Shown in pieces: positions 9,366 to 21,740 of a stretch of 64,000 nucleotides of DNA. The notes under the pieces are model-generated. The model was not told the origin of the DNA, searched no databases, and saw nothing but the letters and a program-made list of their open reading frames with translations. Origin of the DNA: Burkholderiales bacterium (GTDB taxonomy: Bacteria; Pseudomonadota; Gammaproteobacteria; Burkholderiales; Burkholderiaceae_E). Each line of letters begins with the position of its first letter. Position 1 is the first letter of the stretch. The translations under genes and the position numbers were made by a program. Location of the stretch: assembly GCA_026399875.1 (NCBI GenBank), contig JAPLQF010000030.1, positions 17,858 to 81,857 on the forward strand, in the 5' to 3' direction.

Positions 9366-11777
9366 TCACTTTGTGTCGGCCCGCAAGGTCGCCATATAGG
9401 TCCGTTGCGGATAAGGGTGGAAATTCCAGTAGCGATCGTTGTTGATGTTGTCGATGCCGATCGATGCGGTGAAGGTCTTGTTGATGCGCCACAGGGCCCG
9501 GACATCGGCGGTCAGGAAGGGGCTGACACCCTGATAGGTGTAGCCGTTGACATCGATGTTGTTCAGCGTGCGGTATTGCTGGCCGCTGTAGCGCACACCC
9601 AGGCTGGCGCTGAATGCTTCGGTGAAGCGGTAATTGCCCAGCACGGTTGCGCGCCACCTCGGGATGTTCGGCTGGCGCTTGCCGACGGTATCGCCGGGGG
9701 TGGCCACGAAGCCGCTGTTCTCCTTGATTACCGAGTCGGCATAAGTCACGCTGCCGTTCAGATCGAGGCCTCTTATGCCGATATCGGCGCCGACATCGGT
9801 GCCGCCATAAACCAGCTCGAGCCCGTTGGTGACAATCCGCCCGACGTTCTGTACCCGCGAGATGTTCCTGTTCGCGGCCGCGTCATAGACGGTCTGCGAA
9901 TAGAGCGCATCGGTGACCTGCTCGGCAAACCAGGTCAGACGCAGGGTGCCTGTTCCGATCAGTTTTTCAAGCGTCAGCTCGCCGGTCCAGGCTTTTTCGG
10001 GCGCCAGATTGGGGTCGTTGATATAGAGCGAGTTGGTGGTCGAGGTGGCGCCATACAGTTCAGCCGGTGTCGGGAAGCGCACCGCACGGCCCACCGAGCC
10101 TTTGAGCACGGTGTCCTCGGTGATCTGATTCGAGATCGCGGCCTTGGGCGAGAGGTATTGCTCATTACGGGTCGGATAGCTCAATGAACTGATCGCCGAA
10201 AAACTGGTCGAGCCATTGGAGGCCTGCCAGTTTTCGAGGCGCGCGCCCAGCACGGTCTTCCAGCGCGGCGCGAAGGCCCAGGTGTCCTGAGCCCACAGCG
10301 CTCGCAGCACGGTATCGCCCTGCACATTGCTGACGGTGGCACCCGCTGCGCCATCGATCCAGCTGCCGCTGGTCTGACTGGTGAGGTAACGCAACTGGTA
10401 GGCGTACTGCTGCACACCAAAATCGACAATGTGCTCGCCACTGATGCCCTCGGGCCGCCAGGTGCCACGCAGCGCAAGCGTGTTCCAGCCGGAGCCGACG
10501 CCATTGGCGATCGTGCCACTGCCGCCGCTGGCCGCGCCGGGCAGGGTATTGCCCGCCGCATTTTGGCGCAGGGTGTCGGCGTTGTACCGGTAGAGGCTGG
10601 CCGCTGCCTCCCAGTCCCACTGACCCTGGGTATTGCTGCGCACCGTCAGTCCGTGGATGGCATGGACACTATTGGCCTGGGTCAGCGGAAAATCCCCCCC
10701 GGTCAGGGCCTGCGTGCTGGTAAAGGCCCGGCCATTGATGTTGATCGGACCGCTGTAGACCGTCTGGCCGCCGGCATTGCGCAGATAGGACTGCGAGTTC
10801 CCCGAGGCGTCGTTCTGCCAGATGCCCAGGGTATAGGTGGCACGCAGCGTCGGCGAGAAGTCGTAGGCAAGCTTGAGCTTCGCGTGATCCTGCACGGTGT
10901 GGTACTGCGTGCCGGCTCCCAGGACATACCAGGGCTGATTCGCATTGTTGAGCCCCGGCACCGCACCGGTCACCGGCGTGCCTGCGGCAGACGAGGCGCC
11001 GGCGCTCAGCAGGCGGGTCGCGAAGGTCAGCGGCTGACCCTGGCTGTCGGTGCGATTCACATTGACCCACCATGACCATTCGCCCTGACGGCTGCCGAGC
11101 GAGGCACTCGTCTGCCAGCCCCGATAAGTGGCCTGCGTGCTGTAAAGATCGAAAGGCTGAACGAAGTAGCCGATGGCGACATGACCTTCGAAGGCGGTCG
11201 GCATCCGTGTCACATAATCGACCACCGCGCCCATCGAATTGCCAGGATAGGCTGCCGAAAACGGGCCGTACATCACATCGACCCGGTCGATCTCCTCGGG
11301 CGTGACCAGGCCCCAGCGCGGCACATAGCTCAGACCGCCGACGCCGTTGCCCAGAAAATTCGACAGCAGGATGCCGTCGCCATAGACCATCGACCGGGCG
11401 CTGTTGCCGGTGCCCGAAGCGCGGCTCGACAGGATTGCGTGGTTGTAGTCGCCGACATAGCGTTTGCGCACCAGCAGGCTCGGAAAGTATTTGAGTGCGT
11501 CTTCGCTGTCGGTCGCATTGATGGTCTGCTCGATCTGCAGGCGATCGATGCCTTCCATCGTGGTCGGGATCTGTGTCGGCAAGGAGGTAGGCTGGGTGGT
11601 CGAGATGACCACGACAGGTGGCAGACGCCCGGCGCCTTCGTCGGCAGCTTGTCCCATGACCAGCGGGGCGAAGCAGAGGGCGGCAGAGGCTAACAGAGAC
11701 ACAAGGCCCGGCGGAGCGGGCTGCGCGCGCAAAGCATGATGGGCAGCCAGACCGGCTGCATTTCCGATGACTTTCAA
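9366..11777 (-). CDS. TonB-dependent outer-membrane receptor
   Basis: An 803-residue receptor with a signal-peptide-like N-terminus, a plug domain (about residues 65-190, with EDALKYFPSLLVRKRY, SSRASGTGNSARSMVYGDG, IDRVDVMYGPFSAAYPGNSMGAVV) and a 22-strand-type beta-barrel to the C-terminus. The only suitable start is TTG at 11777, five bases after a GGAG ribosome site. The gene immediately precedes a YcnI-type protein and follows a DUF2946 protein. Both are frequent partners of copper-related TonB receptors, so a copper or copper-chelate substrate is a guess from context. The last residue is Lys, not the aromatic residue usual for this family. Confidence 0.9.
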   Translation of the reverse strand: MKVIGNAAGLAAHHALRAQPAPPGLVSLLASAALCFAPLVMGQAADEGAGRLPPVVVISTTQPTSLPTQIPTTMEGIDRLQIEQTINATDSEDALKYFPSLLVRKRYVGDYNHAILSSRASGTGNSARSMVYGDGILLSNFLGNGVGGLSYVPRWGLVTPEEIDRVDVMYGPFSAAYPGNSMGAVVDYVTRMPTAFEGHVAIGYFVQPFDLYSTQATYRGWQTSASLGSRQGEWSWWVNVNRTDSQGQPLTFATRLLSAGASSAAGTPVTGAVPGLNNANQPWYVLGAGTQYHTVQDHAKLKLAYDFSPTLRATYTLGIWQNDASGNSQSYLRNAGGQTVYSGPININGRAFTSTQALTGGDFPLTQANSVHAIHGLTVRSNTQGQWDWEAAASLYRYNADTLRQNAAGNTLPGAASGGSGTIANGVGSGWNTLALRGTWRPEGISGEHIVDFGVQQYAYQLRYLTSQTSGSWIDGAAGATVSNVQGDTVLRALWAQDTWAFAPRWKTVLGARLENWQASNGSTSFSAISSLSYPTRNEQYLSPKAAISNQITEDTVLKGSVGRAVRFPTPAELYGATSTTNSLYINDPNLAPEKAWTGELTLEKLIGTGTLRLTWFAEQVTDALYSQTVYDAAANRNISRVQNVGRIVTNGLELVYGGTDVGADIGIRGLDLNGSVTYADSVIKENSGFVATPGDTVGKRQPNIPRWRATVLGNYRFTEAFSASLGVRYSGQQYRTLNNIDVNGYTYQGVSPFLTADVRALWRINKTFTASIGIDNINNDRYWNFHPYPQRTYMATLRADTK

Positions 11778-12222
11778 GATGACTCCGAAATCGGTGACGA
11801 AAAAAAGCGGCTCGCGTCATCTGGGGCGGCAAACAGCCACCGGTCAGACGCGAAGCGTTCGAGGCGTCAGGCGATTGCGGGGGTGCCCGGGCGGGCGGCA
11901 GGCTGGCCGAAGGCGCAGCCGCAGCAGGAGAACTCGGTGAAGCTGACGAAGCCACGCCCGCCGCCGGCTGCCGTGCAGGCGACTGGGCTGCCGGTGGCGG
12001 CCCGGCGAACGATGCGCACAGGGGGCAATCGAGCGAGGCCGCGGAGACGACTTCCTGACCATTGTCATCGAGCAGGACCAGGCGCATCGACCCGGAGGCC
12101 GAACACACCCGCTCGATCGACTGCGGCGAAACCAGCGGCGAGGCGACCCCGGCGACGAGATAGAGCCCCAGCCACAGCAGCATGGCGCGGGCGAATCGGC
12201 GGGAAAGCTTTGCAGCGAACAT
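11778..12222 (-). CDS. DUF2946-like protein, 3' end unclear
   Basis: The frame opens with an ATG at 12222 and encodes an N-terminal hydrophobic segment (MLLWLGLYLVAGVASP), then VCSASGSMRLVLLDDNGQEV and the CPLC motif typical of DUF2946 (residues about 66-69), followed by a Pro/Ala/Ser-rich tail. No stop codon occurs before the TonB receptor start. The frame stays open to 10669 in a frame different from the receptor, for 517 codons in all. I list only the part upstream of the receptor. A run of seven T residues (11800-11806) near the junction could hide a frameshift. DUF2946 proteins are usually about 110-140 residues. Confidence 0.55.
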
Positions 12223-12290
12223 CGACCAAGCTTACCCGACACGATCGAATGCACGAAAACAGCGCCTCGATGCTCGGTTCAAGCATTAGT

Positions 12291-12352
12291 CGACGCATCA
12301 GTGGACGCATTCATCGGACGCATTCATCGGACGCATCGGTGGACGCATCGGT
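12291..12352. repeat. Five imperfect 12-13 base tandem repeats upstream of queA
   Basis: The unit is close to GGACGCATCGGT or GGACGCATTCATC. Copies begin at 12291 (variant), 12303, 12316, 12329 and 12341; the 12303/12316 pair and the 12329/12341 pair are each identical. They occupy the roughly 240-base divergent region between the DUF2946 gene and queA. No coding frame across them looks real. Confidence 0.85.
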
Positions 12353-12490
12353 GCAAGCACCAGCGCGGGCACCGGGTCAGCGCCCGCACAGGGCGCGATC
12401 CTGCAACGCAGCCCGGTATGATCCGCCCCAGCGCGGTCAACGCGCCACCCCTTTCCGACGCCCCCGATGAACGACTCCCCCGAGGCCGGC

Positions 12491-14676
<2,186 letters not shown>

Positions 14677-14722
14677 TATACTCGCGACCTTCAAAAGTCA
14701 TAACAAAACAAGGATCTAGACC

Positions 14723-15058
14723 GTGTTTATTTCAAACGCCCATGCGCAGGCAGCTGCCGGCGGCACCGAACAGCAACTGCTCGGATTCCTGCCGATCATC
14801 CTGATGTTCGCGGTTCTCTATTTCCTGATGATTCGCCCGCAGATGAAGCGCGCCAAAGAGCAAAAGCAGATGATCGACGGGCTCGTCAAGGGCGACGAAG
14901 TGATCACCGCCGGCGGCATCGTCGGCAAGATCACCAAGGTCGGCGACAGCTATGTGACTATCGAGGTTGCGCGCCGCGGCGAAGAGGGCATCGAAATGAA
15001 TCTCCAGAAATCGGCGATTCAGACCCTTTTGCCCAAGGGCTCGATCAAAGCCATCTAA
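14723..15058 (+). CDS. yajC: Preprotein translocase accessory subunit YajC
   Basis: A 111-residue single-pass membrane protein starting at GTG, with AAGGA upstream. The membrane helix LLGFLPIILMFAVLYFLMI is followed by RPQMKRAKEQKQMIDGLVKGDEVITAGGIVGKI, the conserved YajC core. YajC associates with SecDF-YidC at the inner membrane. It lies directly before secD. Confidence 0.95.
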   Translation: MFISNAHAQAAAGGTEQQLLGFLPIILMFAVLYFLMIRPQMKRAKEQKQMIDGLVKGDEVITAGGIVGKITKVGDSYVTIEVARRGEEGIEMNLQKSAIQTLLPKGSIKAI

Positions 15059-15071
15059 GGACTGAGCCAGC

Positions 15072-16931
15072 GTGAATCGATTCCCGGTCTGGAAATACAT
15101 CGTCATCGCGCTGGCGATGGTCTTCGGCCTGCTCTACACACTGCCCAACTTCTTCGGCGAATCGCCGGCAGTCCAGGTCTCGAGCGCAAAGGCCACCGTG
15201 AAGGTCGACACCGCACTGCTCGGCCGAATCGAGCAGGCACTCACCGCGGCGGCCATCAAGCATCAGGGCATTGCGCTCGATCCCAACTCGATCAAGGTCA
15301 GGCTGTCCGATACCGACACGCAGCTCAAGGCCAAGGACGTTGTGCTGCGCACGCTCAACCCCGATCCCGCGGACCCGACCTATGTCGTCGCACTCAATCT
15401 GCTGTCGGCCTCGCCGCAATGGCTGACCAGCCTGCACGCCCTGCCGATGTATCTCGGCCTCGATCTGCGTGGCGGCGTGCATTTCCTGCTGCAGGTCGAC
15501 ATGAAGGCCGCGCTCACCAAACGCATCGATGCCACCGCCGGCGAGCTGCGCAGTCTGCTGCGCGAGAAAAACATCCGCCACGGCGGCATCGCCCGCAATG
15601 GCGACGCCATCGAGATCCGGTTTCGCGAAGAACCGGTCATGGCCCGTGCTCGCGAGCTGATTCGCGATGCCAACCCGGATCTGCAGATCGCCGAGGCGCC
15701 AGTCGAGGGCGGTGACCGCAAGCTGACTGTCACGCTCTCGCCGCAGGCAGAGCGCACGCTGCTCGACAACTCGGTCAAGCAGAACATCACCACCCTGCAC
15801 AACCGGATCAACGAACTCGGCGTGTCCGAGCCGGTAATCGCGCAGCAAGGCGCCGATCGCATCGTCGTGCAATTGCCGGGCGTGCAGGACACCGCACGCG
15901 CCAAGGACATCCTGGGCCGTACCGCCACGCTTGAAGCCCGTCTGGTCGACATCAGCCAAGAGGCGCAGGCAGCGGTCACCGGCCAGGGTCCGGTGCCCTT
16001 CGGCGCCGAGCTCTTTCGCCAGGGCCGAGGCGCACCGGTGGTGCTGAAAAAACAGGCGATCTTCACCGGCGAGCAGCTCACCAGTGCCGCCGCCACCTTC
16101 GATGAGAACCAGCGCGCAGCGGTCGCGATCAACCTTAACGACGCCGCCGGCAGGGTGCTGCGCGAAGTCTCGCGCGAAAACATCAAGAAGCCGATGGCGG
16201 TCGTGCTCTTCGAGCGCGGCCGCGGCGAAGTGCTCACGGTCGCGACCATCCAGTCGGAGCTCGGTTCGCGATTTCAGATCACCGGGATGGAGTCACCGCA
16301 AGCCTCGGGAGATCTCGCGCTGCTGCTGCGCGCCGGTGCCCTGGCCGCACCGATGGAAATCATCGAGGAGCGCACCATCGGCCCGAGCCTGGGTGCCGAC
16401 AATATCCGCCAGGGCTTTAACTCGACCCTCTACGGATTTATCGCGATCGCCGTCTTCATGATCGCCTACTACCTGCTGATGGGTGTTTTTTCGACCATCG
16501 CGCTGGCGGTCAACCTGCTGCTGCTGATCGCGCTGCTGTCGCTGCTGCAAGCCACCCTCACCCTGCCCGGCATCGCCGCTATCGCGCTGACGCTCGGCAT
16601 GGCAATCGATGCCAATGTGCTGATCAACGAACGCATCCGTGAAGAGCTGCGCAATGGCGTGTCGCCGCAGACCGCGATTTCAACCGGTTACGAACGGGCC
16701 TGGGGCACGATTCTCGACTCCAACATCACCACGCTGATCGCCGGCGTAGCCCTGCTGACCTTCGGTTCGGGCGCGGTGCGCGGCTTTGCGGTCGTCCATT
16801 GCCTGGGCATCCTGACCTCGATGTTCTCGGCGGTCGTGGTGTCGCGCGGCCTGGTCAACCTCTGGTACGGCGGCAAGAAGAAACTGACGACCCTCTCGAT
16901 CGGTCAGGTCTGGAAACCCACGGGAGTCTGA
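15072..16931 (+). CDS. secD: Protein translocase subunit SecD
   Basis: Proton-driven accessory of the Sec translocon, forming a complex with SecF. The 619-residue protein begins at GTG. Recognisable parts are the first membrane helix, GLDLRGGVHFLLQVDM (the D1 motif), the large periplasmic P1 domain, and the C-terminal five-helix part containing GPSLGADNIRQGF, LTLPGIAAIALTLGMAIDANVLI, NERIREELRNG and the final TLIAGVALLTFG block. The length matches proteobacterial SecD. The secF start follows five bases later. Confidence 0.97.
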   Translation: MNRFPVWKYIVIALAMVFGLLYTLPNFFGESPAVQVSSAKATVKVDTALLGRIEQALTAAAIKHQGIALDPNSIKVRLSDTDTQLKAKDVVLRTLNPDPADPTYVVALNLLSASPQWLTSLHALPMYLGLDLRGGVHFLLQVDMKAALTKRIDATAGELRSLLREKNIRHGGIARNGDAIEIRFREEPVMARARELIRDANPDLQIAEAPVEGGDRKLTVTLSPQAERTLLDNSVKQNITTLHNRINELGVSEPVIAQQGADRIVVQLPGVQDTARAKDILGRTATLEARLVDISQEAQAAVTGQGPVPFGAELFRQGRGAPVVLKKQAIFTGEQLTSAAATFDENQRAAVAINLNDAAGRVLREVSRENIKKPMAVVLFERGRGEVLTVATIQSELGSRFQITGMESPQASGDLALLLRAGALAAPMEIIEERTIGPSLGADNIRQGFNSTLYGFIAIAVFMIAYYLLMGVFSTIALAVNLLLLIALLSLLQATLTLPGIAAIALTLGMAIDANVLINERIREELRNGVSPQTAISTGYERAWGTILDSNITTLIAGVALLTFGSGAVRGFAVVHCLGILTSMFSAVVVSRGLVNLWYGGKKKLTTLSIGQVWKPTGV

Positions 16932-16935
16932 AGCG

Positions 16936-17874
16936 ATGGAATTCTTCCGTATCAGCCGTGACATCCCGTTCATGCGCCATGCTCTGGTGCTCAACGTCAT
17001 CTCGTTGTTGCTCTTCGTCGCTGCGGTCGGCTTTCTGGCGGTGCGAGGGCTGCACTTCTCGATCGAGTTCACTGGCGGCACGGTCATGGAAGTCGCCTAC
17101 CCGCAGGCAGCCGACGTCCAGAAGGTTCGCGAGACCGTCGGCGGCCTCGGTCTGCCCGAAGTGCAGGTCCAGAACTTCGGCACAGCCCGCGACGTCATGA
17201 TCCGTCTGGCGCCGCAGTCGGGCGTGACCTCCGCCCAGCAGAGCGAGAAAGTCATGGCCGCACTCAAGGCGGTCGAGCCGGCTGCCGAACTGCGGCGGGT
17301 CGAGTTCGTCGGGCCGCAGGTCGGCAAGGAACTCGCCACCGACGGCGGCCTGGCGCTGCTCTTCGTGATCGTCGGCATCATGATCTATCTGGCGTTTCGC
17401 TTCGAGTGGAAATTCTCGGTCGCAGCCATCATCGCCAACCTGCACGACGTGATCATCATCCTCGGATTTTTTGCGGCCTTTCAGTGGGAGTTTTCGCTCT
17501 CGGTGCTGGCGGCGGTGCTGGCGGTGCTGGGCTACTCGGTCAACGAATCGGTGGTGATCTTCGACCGGATCCGCGAGACGTTTCGCAAGTTCCGCAAGAT
17601 GACGACCGAGCAGGTGATCGACCATGCCATCACCAGCACGATCTCGCGCACGATGATCACTCACGGCAGCACCCTGATGATGGTGCTGGCAATGCTGTTT
17701 TTCGGCGGACCGACGCTGCACTACTTCGCGCTCGCGCTGGCCATCGGCATCTGCTTCGGTATTTACTCGTCGGTGTTCGTGGCGGCCGCGATTGCAATGT
17801 GGCTGGGCGTCAAGCGCGAAGACCTGATCAAGCCGGTCAAGAAAAAGGATGGCGCGGAAGTCGAACTGCCCTGA
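16936..17874 (+). CDS. secF: Protein translocase subunit SecF
   Basis: A 312-residue partner of SecD with six expected membrane helices. Conserved motifs are SIEFTGGTVMEV (D1-like), VEFVGPQVGKEL, the helix with VLAVLGYSVNESVVIFDRIRE, and SRTMITHGSTLMMVLAMLFFGG. The C-terminus is short and basic. It is the last Sec gene of the block; the next gene starts 55 bases later and is unrelated. Confidence 0.97.
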   Translation: MEFFRISRDIPFMRHALVLNVISLLLFVAAVGFLAVRGLHFSIEFTGGTVMEVAYPQAADVQKVRETVGGLGLPEVQVQNFGTARDVMIRLAPQSGVTSAQQSEKVMAALKAVEPAAELRRVEFVGPQVGKELATDGGLALLFVIVGIMIYLAFRFEWKFSVAAIIANLHDVIIILGFFAAFQWEFSLSVLAAVLAVLGYSVNESVVIFDRIRETFRKFRKMTTEQVIDHAITSTISRTMITHGSTLMMVLAMLFFGGPTLHYFALALAIGICFGIYSSVFVAAAIAMWLGVKREDLIKPVKKKDGAEVELP

Positions 17875-17929
17875 TGACCGCAGGCAGCATGCTGCGGCCA
17901 CCGTCCCTCACCTCACCCGCCGAAGAACC

Positions 17930-18208
17930 GTGACTGCCCTGACCATTCATCACGACCCGGCCCGGAACTGTTTCGAAACGCATGTCGACGGCCGGCGCGC
18001 CGAACTCGATTACCGGCTCGATGGCCGGATCATGCGGATCCACCACACCGGCGTACCGCGCGAACTTGAAGGTCGTGGCATTGCGGCAGCACTGGTTCAG
18101 ACCGCGGTCGATCATGCTCGCACAGCGGGTTTACGCATCGATCCGCTTTGCTCCTATGTGCGGGTCTGGAAGCAACGCCATCCCGAGGCCGCCGACCTCT
18201 TCGAATGA
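17930..18208 (+). CDS. Small GNAT-type N-acetyltransferase (Acetyltransf_CG type)
   Basis: A 92-residue protein from a GTG at 17930. It consists of the minimal GNAT fold of PF14542-type proteins: HHTGVPRELEGRGIAAALVQTAVDHAR contains the acetyl-CoA pyrophosphate-binding loop, and LCSYVRVWKQRHPEAADLF is the conserved C-terminal stretch. The substrate is unknown for this family. The frame is open upstream into the secF tail, but the family homology begins here. Confidence 0.85.
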   Translation: MTALTIHHDPARNCFETHVDGRRAELDYRLDGRIMRIHHTGVPRELEGRGIAAALVQTAVDHARTAGLRIDPLCSYVRVWKQRHPEAADLFE

Positions 18209-18247
18209 CGACCGTCCCAGCGCCTCTGCTTTCAAACCGCCGCCACC

Positions 18248-18898
18248 GTGTCCGATACCGCTTTCAAGGTTCGCGTCTGGGATCTGCCCACCCGACTTTT
18301 CCACTGGACGCTCGCCGCTCTGGTGACTGGTTCCTTCGTCAGCGTCAAGCTGGGCAATATGGTGTGGCATGGGCGCCTCGGCTATGCAGTGCTCGCGCTG
18401 CTGCTGTTTCGCCTGGTCTGGGGATTTGCCGGCGGCGGCTATTCACGCTTTTCCGCATTCGTGCGCGGCCCGGGATCGGTCATGGCCTACCTGCGCGGCG
18501 CCTCGCATGGTCCGGGGCACAATCCGCTTGGCGCGCTGTCGGTGCTGGCGATGCTGGCAGCCCTGCTCTTTCAGGCGAGTTCGGGCCTCTTCACCAATGA
18601 CGACATCGCCTTCGAAGGGCCGCTCTCGCATCGCGTCAGCGGCGCGCTGGCGAGCCTGCTGACAACCTGGCATCGCCTCAACGAAAACATTCTGATCGCG
18701 CTGGTCGTGGTACATGTCGCGGCGATTGTTTACTACCGTCTGCGGCTCAAGCAGGACCTGATCGGCCCGATGCTCACCGGCGATGCCTTGCTGTCGCGCC
18801 CCTATCCGGGCTCACCCGACAATCTGGCGATGCGACTGCGGGCACTTGCCATTGCCACGGTGTGCGCGGCGCTGGTGGCCTGGATCATCGCGCTGTGA
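18248..18898 (+). CDS. Cytochrome b561-type membrane protein
   Basis: A 216-residue protein of the cytochrome b561 / Ni-Fe hydrogenase b-type cytochrome family, starting at GTG. It opens with VRVWDLPTRLFHWTLAALV, in which the first heme-ligand histidine is typical. Four membrane helices follow, with WHGRLGYAVLALLLFRLVWGF and LIALVVVHVAAIVYYRLRLK carrying further candidate heme ligands. It probably passes electrons in the inner membrane. The convergent neighbour is a soluble cytochrome c' that could be a partner, but that is inference. Its stop codon lies inside a short direct repeat. Confidence 0.85.
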   Translation: MSDTAFKVRVWDLPTRLFHWTLAALVTGSFVSVKLGNMVWHGRLGYAVLALLLFRLVWGFAGGGYSRFSAFVRGPGSVMAYLRGASHGPGHNPLGALSVLAMLAALLFQASSGLFTNDDIAFEGPLSHRVSGALASLLTTWHRLNENILIALVVVHVAAIVYYRLRLKQDLIGPMLTGDALLSRPYPGSPDNLAMRLRALAIATVCAALVAWIIAL

Positions 18899-18920
18899 TT
18901 GCAGGCGGTGATTGCAGGCG
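18895..18920. repeat. Two 13-base tandem repeats over the cytochrome b561 stop codon
   Basis: GTGATTGCAGGCG occurs twice in tandem (18895-18907 and 18908-18920), followed by a partial third copy GTGATTGG. The first copy contains the TGA stop of the cytochrome b gene. The rest of the convergent gap to 19041 shows no clear terminator. Confidence 0.85.
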
Positions 18921-19041
18921 GTGATTGGATGCTGCAGGCGCGATCCGACACTGATTGATCGGCCAGCGGCGGTCGACATGCAAGCCGACCTCGGCATTCA
19001 CCCGACCGCGGCACAGGGTCCGCAATCGGGTCTGCGGTCAC

Positions 19042-19488
19042 TTACTCGCGACGGAAATCGTCGTGGCAGCCCTTGCAGGTTGCAGCAGCCGCACCGAAGG
19101 CGGTCTTGAGCGCAGCCGGATCACCGGCAGCGGCCGGCAGTTTGCCAGTGGCATCAACCATCTTTTCGTAGGCCGCCTGGAACTTGGCCGGATCCTTCCA
19201 GATCTCGGCCTTGGCACGGGTGTTCAGACCGGTGTCGGTGCCGGGTCCGAAGGCGGTTCCCGGCAGATGCGCCAAGGTGGATACCAGCGAGGCATTGTAG
19301 GAAGCGACCTTGGCATCGTAAGGAATTCGACCATTGACCATCGCGCCAAGACGGCCGAAGTGGGCACCGAGCACCGTGTAAGCCGACTGACGATACTTGA
19401 TCGCATCTTCGGGCTTGGCAAATTGAGCGTGTGAGCTCAGGGGCAGCAGGGCTGCAGCAACGGCGACAGCCGCAAACAATGACTTCAT
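19042..19488 (-). CDS. Cytochrome c' family protein
   Basis: A 148-residue periplasmic cytochrome with signal peptide (MKSLFAAVAVAAALLPLSSHAQ) and a four-helix-bundle domain. The single heme motif CKGCH lies close to the C-terminus (ATCKGCHDDFRRE), which is the hallmark of class II cytochromes c' and c556. EDAIKYRQSAYTVLGAHFGRLGAMV is the usual first helix. A GGAG ribosome site lies five bases before the ATG at 19488. Members bind NO or act in electron transfer; no specific role is evident. Confidence 0.93.
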   Translation of the reverse strand: MKSLFAAVAVAAALLPLSSHAQFAKPEDAIKYRQSAYTVLGAHFGRLGAMVNGRIPYDAKVASYNASLVSTLAHLPGTAFGPGTDTGLNTRAKAEIWKDPAKFQAAYEKMVDATGKLPAAAGDPAALKTAFGAAAATCKGCHDDFRRE

Positions 19489-19607
19489 GGTGACTCCAGT
19501 TGAAAAGACGGGATCTGACGGGACAAAGAAGCGGAGGACGGGACAAACCGGCCGGATCTTAGCAGCCCCGACACAATCTGGCACTACCCGGCCTCAATAC
19601 CCGATGA

Positions 19608-21713
<2,106 letters not shown>

Positions 21714-21740
21714 GCCTCACCGCTCAACCAGACGCAACAC

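Noticed and set aside
10669..11777. Continuation of the DUF2946 frame inside the TonB receptor
   Set aside because: The receptor frame carries plug and barrel motifs through this whole stretch; the alternative frame gives Arg/Ser/Cys-rich sequence without homology.
12291..12352. Possible CRISPR-like array
   Set aside because: Units are only 12-13 bases with no unique spacers, and no cas genes are present.
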